The position numbers and the translations under genes are program-made. The notes beneath the pieces are model-generated. The model worked only from the letters and a program-made list of their open reading frames with translations, was not told where the DNA came from and ran no database searches. Below, piece by piece: positions 31,733 to 40,781 of a stretch of 64,000 nt of DNA (its first letter is position 1; every line of letters begins with the position of its first letter). Location of the stretch: contig NZ_CP087597.1 in NCBI RefSeq assembly GCF_020990385.1, forward strand, positions 519,001-583,000. The letters are read 5' to 3'. The stretch comes from Paracoccus sp. MA (GTDB lineage: Bacteria; Pseudomonadota; Alphaproteobacteria; Rhodobacterales; Rhodobacteraceae).

Positions 31733-32994
31733 ATCAGATCCGCATCAGCACCTTGCCCAACGGCCTGCGCGTCGTCAGCCGCGACATGCCCGGCCTGCAT
31801 TCCGCCGCCATCGGCATCTGGGTCAATGCCGGCTGCCGCGACGAGCGCGCCGAGCAGAACGGCATCGCCCATTTCCTGGAACACATGGCCTTCAAGGGCA
31901 CCGCCCGGCGCAGCGCGCTGGAGATCGTCGAGTCGATCGAGAATGTCGGCGGCTATATCAACGCCTATACCTCGCGCGACGTGACCTCCTATTACGCGCG
32001 GGTGCTGGCGGGGGATGTCGAGCTGGCGCTGGACGTCATTTCGGACATCGTGATGAATCCGGTTTTCGACAAGCGCGAGATCGAGGTCGAGCGCGGCGTG
32101 ATCCTGCAAGAGATCGGCCAGGCGCTGGACACGCCCGACGACGTGATCTTCGACTGGCTGCAAGAGGCGGCCTATCCCGACCAGCCCATGGGCCGCACCA
32201 TCCTGGGCCCGGCCGAGCGGGTCAGCCGCTTCGAGCGCGCCGACCTGTCGGGCTTCATCACCGAGCATTACGGCCCCGAGCGCATGATCGTCGCCGCCGC
32301 CGGCGCGGTGGACCATGACCGCATCCTGCGCCAGGTCGAGGCGATCTTCGGCCATCTGCCGGCCCGCAAGCTGACCACGCGCGAGCCCGCCCGCTGGCAG
32401 GGCGCCGAGGCCCGCCGCGTCAAGGGGCTGGAGCAGGCGCATTTCGCGTTGGCCTTCGAGGGGCCGGGCTATCAGGCGCCGGATTTCTACGCCGCGCAGA
32501 TCTGGACTTCGGCGGTGGGGGGCGGCATGTCCTCGCGCCTGTTCCAGAAGCTGCGCGAGGAAAAGGGCCTGTGCTATTCGATCTTCGCGCAAAGCGGCTT
32601 CCATGACGATACTGGCATGGTGACGATCTATGCCGGCACCTCGGGCGAGCAGATCGCCGACCTGGCGACGCTGACCGTGGACGAGCTGAAGCGGTCGGCC
32701 GAGGACATGACCGAGGCCGAGGTGGCCCGCGCGCGGGCGCAGCTCAAGGCCGGGCTGCTGATGGGGCTGGAAAGCCCGACCGGGCAGGCCGAGCGCATGG
32801 CGCGCTCGCTCTCGATCTGGGGCCGGGTGCCCGATCCCGCCGAGGTGGCCGAGCGCATCGACGCGGTCAGCGTCGCCGATATCCGCGCCCATGCCGAGCA
32901 TCTGATCGCCCATGCCCGCCCGGCGCTGGCGCTTTACGGGCCGGTCGAGGGCGCGCCCTCGCGCGAGGTGCTGGCCGAAAGGCTTGCCGCCTGA
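31729..32994 (+). CDS. M16 family zinc peptidase (processing-peptidase type)
   Basis: 421 residues, the size of a single bacterial M16B subunit related to mitochondrial processing peptidase beta. The inverted zinc motif HFLEH is at 48-52, with the third ligand in the EVERGVILQEI helix near residue 125. The C-terminal half has the family GGGMSSRLFQKLREEKGLCYSI. The start is TTG at 31729 inside the thrC stop, with CGGAGA upstream; no ATG fits. It is probably cytoplasmic and active as a homodimer. The next gene overlaps its stop by one base. Confidence 0.93.
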   Translation: MNQIRISTLPNGLRVVSRDMPGLHSAAIGIWVNAGCRDERAEQNGIAHFLEHMAFKGTARRSALEIVESIENVGGYINAYTSRDVTSYYARVLAGDVELALDVISDIVMNPVFDKREIEVERGVILQEIGQALDTPDDVIFDWLQEAAYPDQPMGRTILGPAERVSRFERADLSGFITEHYGPERMIVAAAGAVDHDRILRQVEAIFGHLPARKLTTREPARWQGAEARRVKGLEQAHFALAFEGPGYQAPDFYAAQIWTSAVGGGMSSRLFQKLREEKGLCYSIFAQSGFHDDTGMVTIYAGTSGEQIADLATLTVDELKRSAEDMTEAEVARARAQLKAGLLMGLESPTGQAERMARSLSIWGRVPDPAEVAERIDAVSVADIRAHAEHLIAHARPALALYGPVEGAPSREVLAERLAA

Positions 32995-33575
32995 TGTTCT
33001 CGCGCCGCCGTCCGCCGCGCCTGGAAACCGAGCGGATGGTGCTGCGCCTGCCGGCGCATGCGGATTTCGGGGCCTGGATGGCGCTGCGCATCGAAAGCCG
33101 CGCCTTCCTGACCCCGTGGGAGCCGGTCTGGGCGCCCGACCACCTGACCAAGCGCAGCTTCACCAACCGGGTCTATTGGGCGCAGCGCGCCAGCCGCAAC
33201 GGCACGGCGCTGCCCTTGTTCCTGATCCGGCGCGACGGCACGCTTTTGGGCGCGATCACGCTGGACAATATCCGCCGCGGCCCGGCGCAATCGGCGACCA
33301 TCGGCTATTGGATCGGCCAGCCCTTCGCCCGGCAGGGCTATATGCGCGAGGCCATCGGCGCGCTGGTGCAGCACGCCTTCACTGGGATGGACCTGAGCCG
33401 CATCGAGGCCGCCTGCCTGCCCGAGAACACCCCCTCGCGCGGGGTGCTGGAACGTTCCGGCTTCAAGTATGAAGGCGTGGCGCAAAGCTATCTGCAGATC
33501 AACGGCCGCTGGCGCAACCATGTGCTTTACGCCAACCTGCGCCACGACCGACGCGGCAAGACCGAGGTGCGCTGA
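32994..33575 (+). CDS. GNAT acetyltransferase, RimJ type
   Basis: 193 residues. The RimJ/RimL-type start is clear (LETERMVLRLPAHADFGAWMALR), as are the acetyl-CoA loop ATIGYWIGQPFARQGYMREAIGALV and the C-terminal NTPSRGVLERSGFKYEGVA. Members acetylate N-terminal Ala or Ser, for example of ribosomal protein S5. The substrate here cannot be read from sequence. The ATG overlaps the M16 stop (TGATG) and its own stop overlaps the next ATG, so it is in the middle of a tightly coupled operon. Confidence 0.88.
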   Translation: MFSRRRPPRLETERMVLRLPAHADFGAWMALRIESRAFLTPWEPVWAPDHLTKRSFTNRVYWAQRASRNGTALPLFLIRRDGTLLGAITLDNIRRGPAQSATIGYWIGQPFARQGYMREAIGALVQHAFTGMDLSRIEAACLPENTPSRGVLERSGFKYEGVAQSYLQINGRWRNHVLYANLRHDRRGKTEVR

Positions 33576-34975
33576 TGCTGAATCCCGCCGACGAAACGCT
33601 GGCCGCGCGCCTGCCCGAAGGCGTGCTGCGCGAGGTGACGCCCGCCTATCTGGAGGAGCCGCGCGGCCGCTATCTGGGCCGGGCCGGGCTGGTCGCCGCG
33701 CCGCGCAGCACGGATGAGGCCGCCGCCGTGGTCCGTGCCTGCGCCGAGGCCCGCGTCGCCATCGTCCCGCGCGGCGGCGGCACCGGCCTGGTCTCGGGGC
33801 AGGTCATGCCGGATGGCCCTGTGCCGCTGATCCTGTCGCTGGAGCGGATGACCGCGCTGCGCGGCATCTGGCCCGAAGAGAACGTGCTGGTGGCCGAGGC
33901 CGGCATGACCCTGCAGGCCGTGCGCGACGCGGCGGAAGCGGCGGGGCGGCTGTTCCCGCTGTCGCTGGCCAGTCAGGGCACCGCGGCCATCGGCGGCTGC
34001 CTTGCGACCAATGCCGGCGGCGTCACCGCGCTGCGCTATGGCACCGTCCGGGCGCTGTGCCTGGGGATCGAGGCGGTGCTGCCCGACGGGTCCATCGTCC
34101 ACGACCTGAAGCGGCTGCGCAAGGACAATACCGGCTACGACCTGCGCGACCTCTTGATCGGGGCCGAGGGCACGCTGGGCATCGTCACCGCCGCCAGCCT
34201 CAAGCTGGTGGTGCCGCCGCCGGGGATCGGCACCGCCATGCTGCAGGTGCCCTCGCCCGAGGCGGCGCTGACGCTCTTGTCGCTGGCCGAGGGGCGCATG
34301 GCCGGCGGCGTCACCGCCTTCGAGCTGATCGGCGGCCAGGGGCTGGCCTTCCTGGCCGAGGTGCTGCCCGAGATCCGCCAGCCGCTGCCCGGCGCCGAAT
34401 GGTCGGTGCTGATCGAGGTCGGCCTGCCCGAGGGGCTGGCCCCCGAGGCGGCGCTCGAAGGGCTGCTGATCGACGCCATGGAGCGCGGCCTGGTCTCCGA
34501 CGGGGTGATCGCGCAATCGGGGGCGCAGGCGGCCGGTTTCTGGCACCTGCGCGAACATATCCCCGAGGCGAACCGCCGCATCGGCGCCGTCGCCAGCCAT
34601 GACATCAGCCTGCCGCTGTCGGAAATCGCCGGCTTCATCCGCGAGGCCGGCGCGCGGCTTGCGGGCGAGGGGCTGCGCATCAACTGCTTCGGGCATCTGG
34701 GCGACGGCAACCTGCACTACAACCTGTTCCCGGCGCCGGGCCGCAATCGCGCGGATTACGACGACCGGCGCAAGGCGCTGTCGCTTCTGGTGCATCAGAT
34801 GGTGGTGGATCGCGGCGGTTCCTTCTCGGCCGAGCACGGGGTCGGACGGCTGAAGGTCGGCGACCTGGAACGCTGGGGCGATCCGGCGCGGCTCAAGGCC
34901 ATGCGGGCGATCAAGGCCACGCTGGACCCGCTGGGCATCATGAATCCGGGCGCGGTGCTTTCAGCAGCGGCGTAA
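33575..34975 (+). CDS. FAD-linked oxidase, D-2-hydroxy acid dehydrogenase type
   Basis: 466 residues of the GlcD/D-2-hydroxyglutarate dehydrogenase family. The FAD-binding PCMH domain carries VPRGGGTGLVSGQV (about 65-78), GTAAIGGCLATNAGG and RKDNTGYDLRDLLIGAEGTLGIVT. The C-terminal catalytic domain has the metal/substrate motif CFGHLGDGNLHYN and AEHGVGRLKVGDL. It oxidises a D-2-hydroxy acid and passes electrons to a flavoprotein or quinone. D-lactate, glycolate or D-2-hydroxyglutarate are all possible substrates. The 3' end overlaps the convergent LysR gene by 38 bases. Confidence 0.9.
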   Translation: MLNPADETLAARLPEGVLREVTPAYLEEPRGRYLGRAGLVAAPRSTDEAAAVVRACAEARVAIVPRGGGTGLVSGQVMPDGPVPLILSLERMTALRGIWPEENVLVAEAGMTLQAVRDAAEAAGRLFPLSLASQGTAAIGGCLATNAGGVTALRYGTVRALCLGIEAVLPDGSIVHDLKRLRKDNTGYDLRDLLIGAEGTLGIVTAASLKLVVPPPGIGTAMLQVPSPEAALTLLSLAEGRMAGGVTAFELIGGQGLAFLAEVLPEIRQPLPGAEWSVLIEVGLPEGLAPEAALEGLLIDAMERGLVSDGVIAQSGAQAAGFWHLREHIPEANRRIGAVASHDISLPLSEIAGFIREAGARLAGEGLRINCFGHLGDGNLHYNLFPAPGRNRADYDDRRKALSLLVHQMVVDRGGSFSAEHGVGRLKVGDLERWGDPARLKAMRAIKATLDPLGIMNPGAVLSAAA

Positions 34976-35849
34976 GCCGCGCCCGAAGGTGATCCAGATA
35001 GGCAGAAAGCCGCGGCGGCATGAAGGGCTGCGGCAGGTAGAGCGCCTGGATGTCCAGCTGCGGCCGCAGGAAATCCGGCAGCAGCCGCTGCAGCCGGCCC
35101 TGGGCCACGTCCTGCGCCACGACGAAGCTGGGGATCAGCGCCACGCCCTCGCCCTCCAGCACCAGTTTCCGCACCGCCTGGGCGCTGTTCACGGTGATGC
35201 GGCCGGGCAGGGGGATGCTGACCGCCTTGCCCTCGATCAGGAAGATCGCCCGGCCGGGATTCTGCGTATTGCTGTCGCGGATGTTCACATGCTCGCGCAG
35301 TTCCTCGGGACGGGCGGGGCGCGGATGCCTGTCCAGATAGGCGGGGCTCGCCACCGCCCAGGCCTCGGCCTGGCCGATGCGGCGGGCGATCAGGCTGGAA
35401 TCGGCCAGCTGGCCGATGCGCAGCGCCAGGTCGAAGCCCTCGGCCGCCAGATCGACATAGCGGTCGGTCAGGTTCAGGTCGATCTCGATCCCAGGATGGC
35501 CGGCGGTGAAGTCGCGGGTCAGGGTGGTGGCGAACATCTCGCCGAAGGCCACCGGGGCGCTGATGCGCAGCCGTCCAGTCAGCATCCCTTCCTCGGCATG
35601 GGCCTGCGCGTCCAGTTCCTCGACCGCCGCCAGCACCCGGCGCGCCGCCGCAAGGTAACGCTCGCCCGCCGGGGTCAGCGACAGGGCGCGGGTGGTGCGG
35701 TTCAGAAGCGTGACGCCCTGCTGCCCTTCCAGCGCCGCGACATATTTGCTGACCAGCTTGTTCGAGATCCCCAGCCGCTCGCCCGCCCGGGTGAACGAGC
35801 CGGCATCGACCACGGCAACAAAGGCGCGGATGCCGTCGATCCTGTCCAT
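34938..35849 (-). CDS. LysR-family transcriptional regulator
   Basis: 303 residues. The N-terminal winged helix-turn-helix (1-60) reads MDRIDGIRAFVAVVDAGSFTRAGERLGISNKLVSKYVAALE, close to the DsdC/CrgA-type subgroup. The rest is a type 2 periplasmic-binding-like effector domain. It is divergent from the doxX gene with 111 bases between them, including an ATATT-N6-AATAT site, so it probably regulates doxX and itself. I chose the ATG at 35849, where the helix-turn-helix begins. The effector cannot be inferred. Confidence 0.92.
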   Translation of the reverse strand: MDRIDGIRAFVAVVDAGSFTRAGERLGISNKLVSKYVAALEGQQGVTLLNRTTRALSLTPAGERYLAAARRVLAAVEELDAQAHAEEGMLTGRLRISAPVAFGEMFATTLTRDFTAGHPGIEIDLNLTDRYVDLAAEGFDLALRIGQLADSSLIARRIGQAEAWAVASPAYLDRHPRPARPEELREHVNIRDSNTQNPGRAIFLIEGKAVSIPLPGRITVNSAQAVRKLVLEGEGVALIPSFVVAQDVAQGRLQRLLPDFLRPQLDIQALYLPQPFMPPRLSAYLDHLRARLTPLLKAPRPDS

Positions 35850-35870
35850 TTCATCCCCGTATCGGCGACA

Positions 35871-35886
35871 ATATTTCCATGAATAT
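35871..35886. promoter_or_regulatory. Candidate LysR operator in the divergent region
   Basis: ATATT-TCCATG-AATAT is a 5-bp inverted repeat fitting the T-N11-A form of LysR sites, placed between the regulator gene and doxX. Confidence 0.45.
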
Positions 35887-35960
35887 GGCAATTTTCGCGA
35901 CAATCGCCAAGGGCTATCTGTCGGGCAACGGACATGCGAACAGTTGCAAGGAAACACATC

Positions 35961-36386
35961 ATGACTGACCTTAGCCCAAGCGCCCCGGCCCTGGCCGAGC
36001 GCAATGCCGACATCGCCGCCTTCATCCTGCGGGTCTCGACCGGGATCTGGTTCCTGGTCCATGGGCTGATCAAGCTGCTGGTCTTCACCCCCTCGGGCAC
36101 AGCCGGCTATTTCCAGTCCATCGGCCTGCCGGGCATGCTTGGCCCGCTGACCATGCTGGCCGAGATCCTGGGCGGGCTGGCGCTGATCGCCGGCATCTTC
36201 ACCCGCCAGGTCGCGCTGGCGCTGGCCGCCGTGCTGCTGGGCGCGGCCTGGTTCGGCCATGGCGGCGCGGGCTTCACCTTCAGCAATCCGGGCGGCGGCT
36301 GGGAATATCCGGTGCTCTGGGCCGTGACCATGGTGGCGCTGGCGCTGCTGGGCGACGGGGCCTGGTCGCTGGGCCGGCGTCGCTGA
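35961..36386 (+). CDS. DoxX family membrane protein
   Basis: 141 residues with four membrane helices, the DoxX architecture. FILRVSTGIWFLVHGLIKL starts the first helix, IGLPGMLGPLTMLAEILGGLALIAGIFTR covers the second, and a small GHGGAGFTFSNPGGGWEYP loop precedes the last. DoxX proteins are variously linked to quinone or thiol redox stress; the exact role is unknown. The ATG has AAGGAA seven bases upstream. It is a single-gene unit, divergent from a LysR gene and ended by a strong terminator. Confidence 0.88.
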   Translation: MTDLSPSAPALAERNADIAAFILRVSTGIWFLVHGLIKLLVFTPSGTAGYFQSIGLPGMLGPLTMLAEILGGLALIAGIFTRQVALALAAVLLGAAWFGHGGAGFTFSNPGGGWEYPVLWAVTMVALALLGDGAWSLGRRR

Positions 36387-36424
36387 GCCCTCGCCGCTGA
36401 GCCCTGCGCGAAACGATCTTGCCA

Positions 36425-36450
36425 GGGCCGGCCTTCGGGCCGGCCTTTCC
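36425..36450 (+). terminator. Rho-independent terminator of doxX
   Basis: GGCCGGCC-TTCG-GGCCGGCC is a perfect 8-bp stem with a UUCG tetraloop followed by TTTCC. Confidence 0.85.
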
Positions 36451-36526
36451 TTGCGTGCATGGCTGGGTTGATTTGTCACTGCTGCGCGGAGGCCCTAATC
36501 ATCCCGCCCAGATCAGGGAGGCTGCC

Positions 36527-38029
36527 ATGACCGAGGATCACCTTCACCGCATCCGCCACAAGGCCCTGCGCGAGCGCGTGGTCAGCGCCGAGCAGGCCGC
36601 AAGCCTGATCCGCGACGGCATGGTGCTGGGCATGTCGGGCTTTACCCGCGCCGGCGAGGCCAAGGCGGTGCCCCTGGCGCTGGCCGAACGCGCCAGGCGC
36701 GAGCCGCTGAAGGTGACACTGATGACCGGGGCCTCGCTTGGCAACGACCTCGACAAGACCCTGGCCGAAGCGCAGGTGCTGTCGCGCCGCATCCCCTTCA
36801 TGTCCGACCCGGCGCTGCGGCGCGCGATCAACGCCGGCGAGGTGATGTATATCGACCAGCACCTTTCCGAGACGGTCGAGCAGCTGCGCACCTGCCAGCT
36901 GCCGCCGGTGGACATCGCCATCGTCGAGGCGGTGGCGATCACCGAGACCGGCGGCATCGTTCCCACCACCTCGGTCGGCAACTCGGCAAGCTTCGCGCTG
37001 CTGGCCGAGAAGGTGATCGTCGAGATCAACCTGAGCCAGCCCGAGGCGCTGGAGGGGCTGCACGACATCTATATCCCCACCTATCGCCCCACCCGCACGC
37101 CGATCCCGGTGGTGACGCCGGAAAGCCGGGTCGGCTTTCCCTTCATCCCGGTGCCGCCCGAGCGCATCGCGGCCATCGTCGTCTCGACGAAGCTGGACAG
37201 TTCCTCGACTGTGCTGGACCCGGACGCGGAGACCCGCGCGATCGCCGGCCACCTGACCGAATTCCTGAAACACGAGGTGGCGCAGTCCCGGATGCCGGGC
37301 CACCTGCACCCGCTGCAGGCCGGCATCGGCACCATCGCCAACGCGGTGCTGCACGGTTTCATCGACAGCCCGTTCCACGACCTGACGATGTATTCCGAAG
37401 TCCTGCAGGATTCGACCTTCGACCTGATGGATACGGGCAAGATGGTCTTTGCCTCGGGTTCCTCGATCACGCTGTCGGCGCCGAAATACCGCGAGGTGAT
37501 GGTGCGGTTCCACGAGTTCAAGCCGCGGCTGGTGCTGCGTCCGCAGGAGATCTCGAACCACCCCGAGGTGGTGCGGCGGCTGGGGCTGATCTGCATCAAC
37601 ACGGCGCTGGAATTCGACCTTTACGGCAACGTGAACTCGACCCATGTCATGGGCACGCAGATGATGAACGGCATCGGCGGTTCGGGGGATTTCGCGAGGA
37701 ACGCCTATCTGTCGGTTTTCGTGACGAAATCCATGGCCAAGGACGGGGCCATCTCCTCGGTGGTGCCGATGGTCAGCCATGTCGACCATACCGAGCATGA
37801 CGTGGACATCCTGGTCACCGAGCAGGGGCTGGCCGACCTGCGCGGCCTTGCGCCGCGCGAGCGGGCGCGGGTGGTCCTGCAGAACTGCGTGGCCCCGGAA
37901 TGGCGGGATGCGCTGGCGGATTACCACGACCGGGCGCTGGCGCGGGGCGGGCATACGCCGCATCTGATCGAGGAGGCGCTGTCCTGGCACGACCGGCTGC
38001 GCCGCACCGGCAGCATGAGGCCGGAATGA
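36527..38029 (+). CDS. Acetyl-CoA hydrolase / succinyl-CoA:acetate CoA-transferase family
   Basis: 500 residues, the length of the Ach1/SucCoA:acetate CoA-transferase family. Two class I CoA-transferase domains are recognisable. LIRDGMVLGMSGFTRAGEAKAVP near the start is the CoA-binding glycine-rich loop. The second domain has GIGTIANAVLHGF and the LTMYSEVLQD segment with the likely catalytic Glu, then NGIGGSGDFARNAYLSVFVT and a C-terminal DILVTEQGLADLRGLAPRERA. It either transfers CoA to acetate or hydrolyses acetyl-CoA, keeping free CoA available. CAGGGAGG precedes the ATG at 36527. Confidence 0.92.
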   Translation: MTEDHLHRIRHKALRERVVSAEQAASLIRDGMVLGMSGFTRAGEAKAVPLALAERARREPLKVTLMTGASLGNDLDKTLAEAQVLSRRIPFMSDPALRRAINAGEVMYIDQHLSETVEQLRTCQLPPVDIAIVEAVAITETGGIVPTTSVGNSASFALLAEKVIVEINLSQPEALEGLHDIYIPTYRPTRTPIPVVTPESRVGFPFIPVPPERIAAIVVSTKLDSSSTVLDPDAETRAIAGHLTEFLKHEVAQSRMPGHLHPLQAGIGTIANAVLHGFIDSPFHDLTMYSEVLQDSTFDLMDTGKMVFASGSSITLSAPKYREVMVRFHEFKPRLVLRPQEISNHPEVVRRLGLICINTALEFDLYGNVNSTHVMGTQMMNGIGGSGDFARNAYLSVFVTKSMAKDGAISSVVPMVSHVDHTEHDVDILVTEQGLADLRGLAPRERARVVLQNCVAPEWRDALADYHDRALARGGHTPHLIEEALSWHDRLRRTGSMRPE

Positions 38030-38064
38030 GGAAACGCCCCGCGGCATCGGCGGGGCGTTTCCTT
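38030..38064 (+). terminator. Rho-independent terminator of the CoA-transferase gene
   Basis: GGAAACGCCCCGC and GCGGGGCGTTTCC form a perfect 13-bp stem with a seven-base loop, overlapping the end of the stop codon region, then TTG. Confidence 0.85.
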
Positions 38065-38114
38065 GTGGCGCGGGGGGTGGGGGCTCTGCCCCCCGTCGCG
38101 TGCCGCGACTCCCC

Positions 38115-38139
38115 CGGGGTATTTGGGAAACCGAGAAGG
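38115..38139 (+). repeat. Dispersed 3'-end repeat, copy D
   Basis: GGGGTATTTGGGAAACCGAG starts at 38116 between the convergent CoA-transferase and metQ genes. Confidence 0.75.
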
Positions 38140-38922
38140 TCACCAGGCCGGGATGACGGCGCCCTGGTATTTCTCCTCGATGAACTGCTTCACCGCCGGG
38201 TCGTGATAGGCTTCGACCAGTTGCTTGGCCCAGGGGGCGTCCTCGTTGCCCTGGCGCACCACGATGATGTTGGCATAGGGGCTGTCGGCCTTTTCCATGG
38301 CGATGGCGTCCTCGTTCGGGTTGAGGCCGGCATCCAGGGCATAGTTGGTGTTGATGATGGCGATGTCGGCATCGGCCAGCGCGCGCGGCAGCTGCGCGGC
38401 CTCGAGTTCGAGGAAGCGCAGGTTCTTGGGATTCCCGGTCACGTCCAGCGGCGAGGGGGTGAGGCCGGTGCCGTCGGCCAGCGTGATCACGCCCTTGTCC
38501 TGCAGGATCAGCAGCGCGCGGCCGCCATTGGTCGGGTCGTTCGGAATCGCGACCTTGGCGCCTTCGGGCAGCTCGTCCAGCGATTTCAGCTTTTGCGAAT
38601 AGACCCCCATCGGAGTGGTGATGGTCTTGGCGATGCTGACCAGCGCGAAGCCGCGATCCTTGATCTGGTTGTCCAGATAGGGCTGGTGCTGGAAGCTGTT
38701 GGCCTGCAGGTCGCCATCGGCCAGCGCCTGGTTCGGCACCACGTAATCGGTGAATTCGACGATGTCGATGGTCAGGCCCTTGTCCTTGGCGACCTTGGCG
38801 ACCTCTTCCATGATCTCGCCATGTTCGCCCGGAGAGACGCCGACCTTGATTTCCTCGGCCGCGGCCATGCCGGCGGCGAGGGCGAGGGCCGAGGTCAGGG
38901 CGGCAAGGCTGAATTTGCGCAT
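38140..38922 (-). CDS. metQ: Methionine-binding protein MetQ
   Basis: 260 residues of the NlpA family. It has a Sec signal peptide (MRKFSLAALTSALALAAGMAAA) without a lipobox Cys, so it appears to be a soluble periplasmic protein rather than a lipoprotein. Family motifs include IKVGVSPGEHGEIME, the ANSFQHQPYLDN and GAKVAIPNDPTNGGRALLILQ loops, and the C-terminal ANIIVVRQGNEDAPWAKQL. It delivers D/L-methionine to MetNI. It is the last gene of metNIQ, 16 bases after metI. Confidence 0.95.
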   Translation of the reverse strand: MRKFSLAALTSALALAAGMAAAEEIKVGVSPGEHGEIMEEVAKVAKDKGLTIDIVEFTDYVVPNQALADGDLQANSFQHQPYLDNQIKDRGFALVSIAKTITTPMGVYSQKLKSLDELPEGAKVAIPNDPTNGGRALLILQDKGVITLADGTGLTPSPLDVTGNPKNLRFLELEAAQLPRALADADIAIINTNYALDAGLNPNEDAIAMEKADSPYANIIVVRQGNEDAPWAKQLVEAYHDPAVKQFIEEKYQGAVIPAW

Positions 38923-38938
38923 GGGATGTCCTTTCAGG

Positions 38939-39613
38939 TTATCGGCCCCGGTTGCGGGGCGCGCGCTTGTCGAAACGGGCGGCGATCCATTCGCCGGCCG
39001 ATTGCACCAGTTGCACCAGCACGATCAGGATCACGACCACGGCCAGCATCACCTCGGGCATGAAGCGCTGGTAGCCGTAGCGGATGCCGAGATCGCCCAG
39101 GCCCTCGCCGCCGACGGCGCCGACCATGGCGGAATAGCCGATCAGGCTGACCACGGCGAGCGTCAGGCCCAGGATGATGCCGGGCATCGCCTCGGGGATC
39201 AGCACCTTGCGCACGATCTGGCCGGGCGTCGCGCCCATGGCCCGGGCGGCCTCGATCAGGCCGGCATCGACCTCGCGGATGGCGGTCTCGATGAGGCGGG
39301 CGATGAAGGGGGCGGCCGCGATGGTCAGCGGCACGATGGCGGCCGTGGTGCCGATCGAGGTGCCGGCGATCAGCCGCGTGAAGGGGATGATCGCCACCAC
39401 CAGGATGATGAAGGGCGTCGAGCGCGCCGCGTTCACGACCAGCCCCAGCACGGTGTTCAGCCAGGGCGCCGAGAGCAGCTCGCCCCGGCGCGATGTGGCC
39501 AGGAACACGCCCAGCGGTCCGCCGATCAGCGTGCCGAGCAGCGTGGACATGGCGACCATGTAGAGCGTCTGCAGCGTCGCCTGCCAGAGGATCGGGATCA
39601 GGTTAGCCGACAT
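38939..39613 (-). CDS. metI: Methionine ABC transporter permease MetI
   Basis: 224 residues with five hydrophobic helices. The EAA loop is EAARAMGATPGQIVRKVLIPEAMPG (residues about 135-160). It forms a homodimeric channel with the MetN ATPase. The ATG at 39613 lies inside the end of metN (11-base overlap), so translation is coupled. A TTG six bases further upstream would add only two residues. Confidence 0.95.
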   Translation of the reverse strand: MSANLIPILWQATLQTLYMVAMSTLLGTLIGGPLGVFLATSRRGELLSAPWLNTVLGLVVNAARSTPFIILVVAIIPFTRLIAGTSIGTTAAIVPLTIAAAPFIARLIETAIREVDAGLIEAARAMGATPGQIVRKVLIPEAMPGIILGLTLAVVSLIGYSAMVGAVGGEGLGDLGIRYGYQRFMPEVMLAVVVILIVLVQLVQSAGEWIAARFDKRAPRNRGR

Positions 39614-40649
39614 AGCCAAGCACCTCGGTCAGAAGCCCGTGTTCTTCCAGGAAGCGGCGCGATTCCTCCAGCCGCTGGGCGGGCAGGGCGACGATCAGGC
39701 TGCCGAAGGGCCGGGTGCCGATCTCTTCGATGGCGCCGGCCAGGATGTTGACGCTGACCCCGCGTTCCGAGGTCAGCCGCGCCAGCATCGGGTCGGTCGC
39801 ATGGCTGCCGATGAAGGTGACCTGCACCACCGCCTCGGCCTCGGGGCCCTGCGGCGCGTCCCGCATCTGGCCGGCGACGAATTGCGGCACCGCGACGCCG
39901 GTGACCCCGGTCAGGAAGGAGCGCGTGGTGGCATGCGCGGGTTTCGAGAACACCGCGTAGGTCTCGCCCGTCTCGACGATGCGGCCGCCCTCGATCACCG
40001 CGACATGGCTGCAGATGTCGCGCACCACCGCCATTTCGTGGGTGATCAGCAGGATGGTCAGGCCAAGCTCGCGGTTGATGGCTTGCAGCAGGTCCAGCAC
40101 CTGCCGGGTGGTGTCAGGGTCGAGGGCCGAGGTCGCCTCGTCCGACAGCAGCACGCGCGGCCCGGTGGCCAAGGCCCGGGCGATACCGACGCGCTGCTTC
40201 TGCCCGCCGGAAAGCTCGGCCGGATAGCGCCCGGCCTGCGCGGTCAGGCCGACGCGCTCGATCAGCTCCGTGACACGGGGCGCGATCTTTGCGCGGTCCT
40301 CGCCGGCGATCTCCAGCGGCAGGGCGATGTTCTCGGCCACGGTGCGGCTGGCCAGCAGGTTGAAATGCTGGAAGATCATCCCGACCTCGCGGCGGATGCG
40401 GCGCAGGCTCGCATCCGAGGCGGCGCCCACGTCGCGCTCGTTCACGATCACCTTGCCGGCGCTGGGGCGCTCCAGCCCGTTCACCATGCGCAGCAGCGTC
40501 GACTTGCCGGCGCCGGATCGGCCGATGATGCCGGTGATCGCGCCCTGCGGCACGTCCAGCCAGATGTCGTGCAGCGCCACCACGTCGCTGCCGCCCTTTT
40601 GCGGATAGCGGCGCGTCACGCCCTGGAATGAGATTGCCGGCCCTGTCAT
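39603..40649 (-). CDS. metN: Methionine ABC transporter ATPase MetN
   Basis: 348 residues. The ABC domain has Walker A GRSGAGKST (about 43-51), signature LSGGQKQRVGIARAL, Walker B VLLSDEATSALD and the THEMAVV H-loop. The C-terminal NIL domain (about 270-345) is the methionine-sensing regulatory domain that inhibits transport when internal methionine is high. The start is the ATG at 40649 with AGGGGCG just upstream. tpiA lies upstream on the same strand; I do not see a recognisable SAM riboswitch between them. Confidence 0.95.
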   Translation of the reverse strand: MTGPAISFQGVTRRYPQKGGSDVVALHDIWLDVPQGAITGIIGRSGAGKSTLLRMVNGLERPSAGKVIVNERDVGAASDASLRRIRREVGMIFQHFNLLASRTVAENIALPLEIAGEDRAKIAPRVTELIERVGLTAQAGRYPAELSGGQKQRVGIARALATGPRVLLSDEATSALDPDTTRQVLDLLQAINRELGLTILLITHEMAVVRDICSHVAVIEGGRIVETGETYAVFSKPAHATTRSFLTGVTGVAVPQFVAGQMRDAPQGPEAEAVVQVTFIGSHATDPMLARLTSERGVSVNILAGAIEEIGTRPFGSLIVALPAQRLEESRRFLEEHGLLTEVLGYVG

Positions 40650-40781
40650 CGCCCCTGCCTTGAATGTCAGGCGAGACCTATGCCTGCCGGGCCGGGCTTG
40701 GCAAGGGGCAGGCGTTCGCCAAAACGGCAATGCCATCCCAAACCGGGCCGGCCGGATGGAATGGCGTTCTTTTCGTGGGCG

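Noticed and set aside
38065..38110. G-run/C-run hairpin after the CoA-transferase terminator as a second gene or RNA
   Set aside because: It is a simple GGGGGC/GCCCCC pairing in GC-rich DNA between two convergent genes; nothing else supports a function.
40650..40781. SAM riboswitch between tpiA and metN
   Set aside because: Only a 6-bp CCATCC/GGATGG pairing was seen; no conserved core of any SAM riboswitch.
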